DNA of 64,000 bases from AC-49 sp963817035 (GTDB lineage Bacteria; Actinomycetota; Thermoleophilia; Solirubrobacterales; Solirubrobacteraceae). How positions within the stretch are numbered: the first letter of the stretch is position 1; every line of letters begins with the position of its first letter. Below are positions 60,389-64,000 of the stretch, in pieces. A model generated the notes under the pieces. That model was not told the origin of the DNA, searched no databases, and saw nothing but the letters and a program-made list of their open reading frames with translations. The stretch lies in the NCBI GenBank assembly GCA_963817035.1, contig CAWFMM010000004.1, forward strand, positions 496,001 through 560,000, read 5' to 3'. Position numbers and translations under genes: made by a program.

Positions 60389-61948
60389 GATCGAGCTCGC
60401 CCCCTGGGCGTGGAGCACGGCGACCGTCTTGACGCCGAGCTTGCGCAGCGCGGCGACCGAGGCGCGATCGGGGAAGCGCAGCGTGAGCAGCTGCAACGCG
60501 TGAAACTGGCGCGGGATGAACGACCCGCGGCCGTTGACGACGTTGGGAAAGCCGTCGGTCGACCACAGCACGACGCGCCGGTTGTCGGGCGCGTAGGTCG
60601 GCAGCACGAACACCGGCGTCGGCAGACCCTTCAGCCCGGCCGGCGCGATCGGCACCGCCGGGTGCGGAGCGAAGCCCCAGCCCTCGGCAAGCACGGCGGC
60701 GAAGGCGAGGACCGCGGCGACCGCCCCCAGGCGCCGCCCGTGGCCGCGCGCCCACCCGATCGCCACGTCGGCGCCGCCGGCGGCGAGCAGCGCCAGCCCC
60801 AGCGACGTGAGCGTCATCAATCGGCCGGGCACGCGGATGCCCTGCCAGCCCGGGAAGACCTCGAACAGCCAGCGATAGGGGTACAGCCACTGCGTCCAGC
60901 CGCTGCCGTGGAAGCCCATCGACAGCACCGCGAGCACGAGCACCGCGAAACCGAGCCCGATGCGCAACCGCCGCGTCAGCGTCGACTTCGTCAATCCGAG
61001 CACCGCGAGGATCAGCACCGCGAGCCCAGGGAACAGCGTCTGCTCGGGGATGAAGCGCAGCGAGTTGCGCACCGGGGCGAGCGCCGCGCCCCAGATCCGG
61101 TCCAGCCCCGAGGCGGCGACGAACTCCTTGGCCGGCCCCGAGAAGACCTCGACCTGCGCGGCGGTGCGGTGGGCTTCTGGGTGGTCGTGCAGGACGCGGA
61201 GATAGGGGCGCGCGAGCGCCACCGCGACGAGGCAGACCGCGAACGCCCCGCCAAGCGTTGCGATCACGATGCGGCGCGGCGGCCGCGGACCGCCGCGCCG
61301 CCACCAGACCACCGCGACGGCGACCGTCCCGGCGAGCAGCAGGTAGAGCAGCAGCAGGCCGAGCGAGAAGCCCAGCGACACCTGCCACGCCGCGACGAGC
61401 CAGCCGGCGGCCACGAGCTTCGCGTTGGCCCGCCGGTAGCCGCGGATGAGCAGGAACAGGGCGAGCGGGATCCCGCCGCTGGAGATCACGTGAAGATGGC
61501 CGTCCTGCTCCAACCGCCACGGGCAGTAGGCGAAGGCCGCGCCGGCCACCGCCGCCCCGCCCCGACCGGCCCCGAGCTCGCGGGCGAGAAACCACGCGCC
61601 GACGAAGCACAGCGCGTAGGCGAACAGGAACAGCGAGTTGTAGCGCGCGACCGCGGCCGTCGTCCCATGTCCAATCAGCCCGGCCGGCCCGTAGCCGACC
61701 AGCGCGTCGGAGAACGCCAGGCTGTCGGGCAACGGCCAGAACGTGTTGGCCTGGAACAGGCTCAGCGGATGGTGGGCGAGCGCATGGCCGTCCCACGCGA
61801 TCTGCCAGGCCTGAACGAGCGGATCGCCGATGTCCTTGGCGATGTCGTGGCCCAGGTGCAGCGGCAGCGGCCAGTGCATGGCCAGCGCGAGGACGCAACC
61901 GAGCAGGACGGCGCCCGCGATCTCGCGGCGGGTGATGGTCGGCGACAA
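60311..61948 (-). CDS. Polytopic membrane protein, YfhO/GT-C-like
   Basis: About 545 residues with some eleven membrane helices and a soluble C-terminal domain of about 120 residues (GLPTPVFVLPTYAPDNRRVVLWSTDGFPNVVNGRGSF). FQANTFWPLPDSLAFSDALVGYGPAGL in the first loop and YPYRWLFEVFPGWQGIRVPGRLMTL in a later one fit the GT-C/YfhO group. The TTG at 61948 with TACGCT 8 nt upstream is preferred; ATG 61993 would overlap the start codon of the divergent gene. The 3' end overlaps the convergent membrane-protein gene by 78 bp. Confidence 0.72.
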   Translation of the reverse strand: MSPTITRREIAGAVLLGCVLALAMHWPLPLHLGHDIAKDIGDPLVQAWQIAWDGHALAHHPLSLFQANTFWPLPDSLAFSDALVGYGPAGLIGHGTTAAVARYNSLFLFAYALCFVGAWFLARELGAGRGGAAVAGAAFAYCPWRLEQDGHLHVISSGGIPLALFLLIRGYRRANAKLVAAGWLVAAWQVSLGFSLGLLLLYLLLAGTVAVAVVWWRRGGPRPPRRIVIATLGGAFAVCLVAVALARPYLRVLHDHPEAHRTAAQVEVFSGPAKEFVAASGLDRIWGAALAPVRNSLRFIPEQTLFPGLAVLILAVLGLTKSTLTRRLRIGLGFAVLVLAVLSMGFHGSGWTQWLYPYRWLFEVFPGWQGIRVPGRLMTLTSLGLALLAAGGADVAIGWARGHGRRLGAVAAVLAFAAVLAEGWGFAPHPAVPIAPAGLKGLPTPVFVLPTYAPDNRRVVLWSTDGFPNVVNGRGSFIPRQFHALQLLTLRFPDRASVAALRKLGVKTVAVLHAQGASSILSRSVDGLGIERRARGGVIVYRLSP

Positions 61949-61991
61949 GGAGCGCGAGCGTAACCCCAGAGCGTGGTTGAATGGCGTGCGC

Positions 61992-63209
61992 ATGACCGAT
62001 CGCTCTGTGGACCATCTGATCATCGGCGGTGGCATCGCCGCCGTCACCTGTGCGCGGACGCTGCGCCAACAGGGGGCGACGGGATCGATCCTGGTCGCCA
62101 GTCGCGAGCTCGATCCGCCCTACCACCGCCCGCCGGTGACCAAGGAGTACCTGCGCGGCGAGCAGGGCCGCGCCGACATCCTCCTCGCGCCCGAAGCGTG
62201 GTGGGGCGAGGCCGGCGTCGAGCTGCTGACGCGAACCAGCGTCGCCGGGCTTGACGGCCCGACGAAGACCGCGACGCTCCAGGGCGGTGCCACCGTTGCG
62301 TACGGCAGCGCGCTGCTCGCCACCGGCGCGATGGTGCGGCGCCTGGCGGTCGACGGGGCGCACCTCGAGGGCATCCACTACCTGCGCGCCATGGGCAACG
62401 CCGACGCGCTGCGCCGTGACCTGCGCGGGGCCGAGAGCGTGGTCATCGTCGGCGGGTCGTACATCGCATGCGAGACCGCTGCGTCGCTGGCCGCGTCGAC
62501 CAAGCTCGAGATCACGATGCTGATGATCGAGCACCAGCCGCTCCAGATGGGCTTCGGTGAGCGCGCCGGGCGCTGGTTCCGACGGGTCCTCGGCTCCAAC
62601 CGGATCGAGGTCGTCGGCGGCGTCAAGGTCGAGCGCTTCGAGGGCGTCGAACGCGTCAGCGGGGTGCGCTGCAGCGACGAGAGCCTGTACCAGGCCGATG
62701 CCGTGATCTGCGGCATCGGCGCCACGCCCGACGTGATGCTCGCCCGCAAGAGTGGCTTCGATATCGGCCCCGCGGGTGGTGTGCTGTGCGACACGCAGCT
62801 GCGAACCTCGGTGCCCGGGGTCTGGGCGGCGGGTGACATGTGCGAGTACGAGAGCGTCGTCCACGACGGGCAGCTGATGCGCATCGAGCACGAGACGGTC
62901 GCCGCCGACCAGGGCGCGACCGTTGCGCGAAACATGCTCGGCGCCGGCGTCGAGCATGACGTCGTGCCCTACTTCTTCAGCGATCTCGCCGACTGGTCGT
63001 CACTCGAGTACGTCGGCCCGGCGCTGCGATGGGACGAGGAGGTCGTGCGCGGCGACATCGAGTCGGGCTCGTTCAGCGTCTGGTATCTGGAGAACGGGCG
63101 CCTACGCGGCGTCCTGTCGGTCAACGGCGGGGAGGGCCTGGAGCGCGGACGCGAGATGATCGCCGCGCGGGCCTCGACGAGCGCCGAGGAGATCACAGCG
63201 GCCGGTTAG
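61992..63209 (+). CDS. FAD/NAD(P)-dependent oxidoreductase, ferredoxin-reductase/AIF-like
   Basis: A 405-residue flavoprotein. FAD-binding DHLIIGGGIAAVTCARTLRQQG at the start, YHRPPVTKEYLRGE, ALLATGAMVRRL, NAD-binding VVIVGGSYIACETAASLAAS (GxSxxxxE, slightly off the usual GGGxxGxE), and the second FAD motif TSVPGVWAAGDMCEYESVVHDG. The C-terminal 90 residues are the reductase dimer/ferredoxin-contact domain. It passes electrons from NAD(P)H to a ferredoxin or similar acceptor; none is encoded nearby. The ATG lies back-to-back with the membrane-protein gene. Confidence 0.88.
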   Translation: MTDRSVDHLIIGGGIAAVTCARTLRQQGATGSILVASRELDPPYHRPPVTKEYLRGEQGRADILLAPEAWWGEAGVELLTRTSVAGLDGPTKTATLQGGATVAYGSALLATGAMVRRLAVDGAHLEGIHYLRAMGNADALRRDLRGAESVVIVGGSYIACETAASLAASTKLEITMLMIEHQPLQMGFGERAGRWFRRVLGSNRIEVVGGVKVERFEGVERVSGVRCSDESLYQADAVICGIGATPDVMLARKSGFDIGPAGGVLCDTQLRTSVPGVWAAGDMCEYESVVHDGQLMRIEHETVAADQGATVARNMLGAGVEHDVVPYFFSDLADWSSLEYVGPALRWDEEVVRGDIESGSFSVWYLENGRLRGVLSVNGGEGLERGREMIAARASTSAEEITAAG

Positions 63210-63218
63210 AACCTGGTC

Positions 63219-63374
63219 TCAATGGCGGCGCTTGGCGTACTTCTGATTGTCGTCGCGTTCGCCCAGGATTCCGAAGTAGACGATGGCCAGCAGGCCCGTC
63301 ACGATGGCCGGAAACAGGATGAAGAACACGAAGACGAGGCCCGCGGTGGCCTCGAAGGCGGTGAGCGCGATCAT
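63219..63374 (-). CDS. Small membrane protein, 51 aa
   Basis: A 51-residue protein (IALTAFEATAGLVFVFFILFPAIVTGLLAIVYFGILGERDDNQKYAKRRH): one long or two short membrane helices and a charged tail with YAKRRH. TATGCT (63389-63384) lies 9 nt before the ATG, which selects this start over a longer frame to 63422. No family recognised. Confidence 0.65.
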   Translation of the reverse strand: MIALTAFEATAGLVFVFFILFPAIVTGLLAIVYFGILGERDDNQKYAKRRH

Positions 63375-63437
63375 TGCCCCGTCAGCATACCCGCGGGTGC
63401 CGGCGTACGGGGCCGAGAGCAACGTTAGGCTCGCGCG

Positions 63438-64000
63438 GTGCCCGACGACGACTGGGAGATGTTCGAGCCGGCCGAGGAGGCCGAGCCCGTCGACGACACC
63501 CCGCCGCCTGCGCCGGCGCGGCGCGGGCCGCCCGGCGAGTGGGGTGGGTCGCCGCGGCGAGCGCTGGTTGCCGTTCTCGCGCTGATTGCCGCCGGCGCCG
63601 TCGTCGCCGCAGTCGCCGGCACCGGTGAAACGCCCCCGACCCGCACGATCAGGCGCACGGTTGCGGCGCTGCCCAAGCTTCAGACGGTCGGCGTGCCGCC
63701 GGGCACCCCGTTCGCCAACGCCGACGCGGTCGTCGAGAAGCTCGCCCGCCGAGGCTCACGCGTCTACTGCGGCGTCGCGGGCACCAAACAGATCGCACTG
63801 ACCTTCGACGATGGGCCCGGTCCGCAGACGATCCCCATCCTGCGGATCCTCACCAAGACCGGCGTCCCGGCGACGTTCTTTCTCATCGGCCGCAACGTGC
63901 AGTCGCTGCCCAAGCTCGCGGCCCTCTACGAGTCGCTCGGCATGGCGGTCGGATCGCACACCCAGACCCACCCCGACCTGACCAAGATCCCGACCGACCA
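63438..64000 (+). CDS. Polysaccharide deacetylase (NodB domain), N-terminal part
   Basis: The gene runs off the end of the window; about 187 residues are visible. A Glu/Asp/Pro-rich cytoplasmic head, a membrane anchor (RRALVAVLALIAAGAVVAAVAG), a linker, then the NodB domain: IALTFDDGPGPQTIPILRIL with the catalytic Asp pair and VGSHTQTHPDL with the metal-binding His-x3-His. It would remove acetyl groups from peptidoglycan or another N-acetylated glycan outside the cell. GTG start with TAGGCT (63426-63431) 6 nt upstream. Confidence 0.9.
   Translation, partial: MPDDDWEMFEPAEEAEPVDDTPPPAPARRGPPGEWGGSPRRALVAVLALIAAGAVVAAVAGTGETPPTRTIRRTVAALPKLQTVGVPPGTPFANADAVVEKLARRGSRVYCGVAGTKQIALTFDDGPGPQTIPILRILTKTGVPATFFLIGRNVQSLPKLAALYESLGMAVGSHTQTHPDLTKIPTD

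Overview
The window is about 64 kb of GC-rich, densely packed chromosomal DNA with many 4-bp ATGA/GTGA gene overlaps, GTG and TTG starts and long antisense open frames. The gene content (a mIHF-like DNA-binding protein, a chlorite-dismutase-family HemQ, a PimA-like glycosyltransferase, small DUF3618/holin-like membrane operons, an HAD-ECH fusion, GTG-rich starts) points to a high-GC Gram-positive of the phylum Actinomycetota. The secreted S55-domain and GH39-like proteins make a Thermoleophilia/Solirubrobacterales-type organism my best guess, but that placement is inference. I see no rRNA, tRNA, CRISPR array, insertion sequence or prophage.

Layout. 0-6 kb: the end of a GH63-like glycosidase; a BKACE / CoA-transferase / MerR cassette; a DUF2804-like gene; and a nitrilase-family amidohydrolase with a FadR-like TetR regulator, preceded by a TetR operator. 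5.7-14 kb: four overlapping small membrane-protein genes, DegV, a large M14 metallopeptidase, an NTF2-like protein, a secreted S55-type peptidase, two gene remnants and a VOC protein. 13.8-17.7 kb: a divergent Fe-S module (BolA and monothiol glutaredoxin facing an A-type carrier), a GH-like lipoprotein, an AlkA-type glycosylase and HemQ. 17.7-22.5 kb: two large envelope membrane proteins, one a GT4 glycosyltransferase fused to a flippase-like domain, and a GIY-YIG protein. 22.7-26.7 kb: a nitrogen module (type III glutamine synthetase, an unusual P-II protein, a PucR-type regulator). 27-34 kb: VOC, mIHF, a two-gene operon of an alpha-oxoamine synthase and an FA2H-type fatty acid hydroxylase, AlkA, and a ThiXYZ-like transporter under a TPP riboswitch. 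34-44 kb: a GGDEF-EAL protein, a MoxR/VWA pair, an MFS exporter, an ArsA-like ATPase operon, a cation/H+ antiporter and low-complexity proteins. 44-48.4 kb: a beta-oxidation operon (acyl-CoA dehydrogenase, HAD-ECH fusion, sirtuin) under the same TetR operator seen at 4.27 kb. 48.4-64 kb: a decayed PKD/beta-helix gene, a MobA fusion, a wall hydrolase, a peptide-binding lipoprotein, secreted glycan-active proteins, two polytopic membrane proteins, a ferredoxin-reductase-like flavoprotein and the start of a polysaccharide deacetylase.

How the parts connect. The FadR-like TetR at 5.1 kb probably controls both its own operon and the beta-oxidation operon 40 kb away: the same 14-bp operator core lies 14-15 bp downstream of a -10 element at both sites. 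About two dozen genes begin 6-10 nt after a TAnnnT hexamer, which implies leaderless transcription as a major mode in this genome and settles several start codons. The most original leads are the shared operator, the leaderless signature, the possible sphingolipid or hydroxylated-lipid operon at 27.8-29.8 kb, and a P-II protein lacking the Tyr51 modification site.
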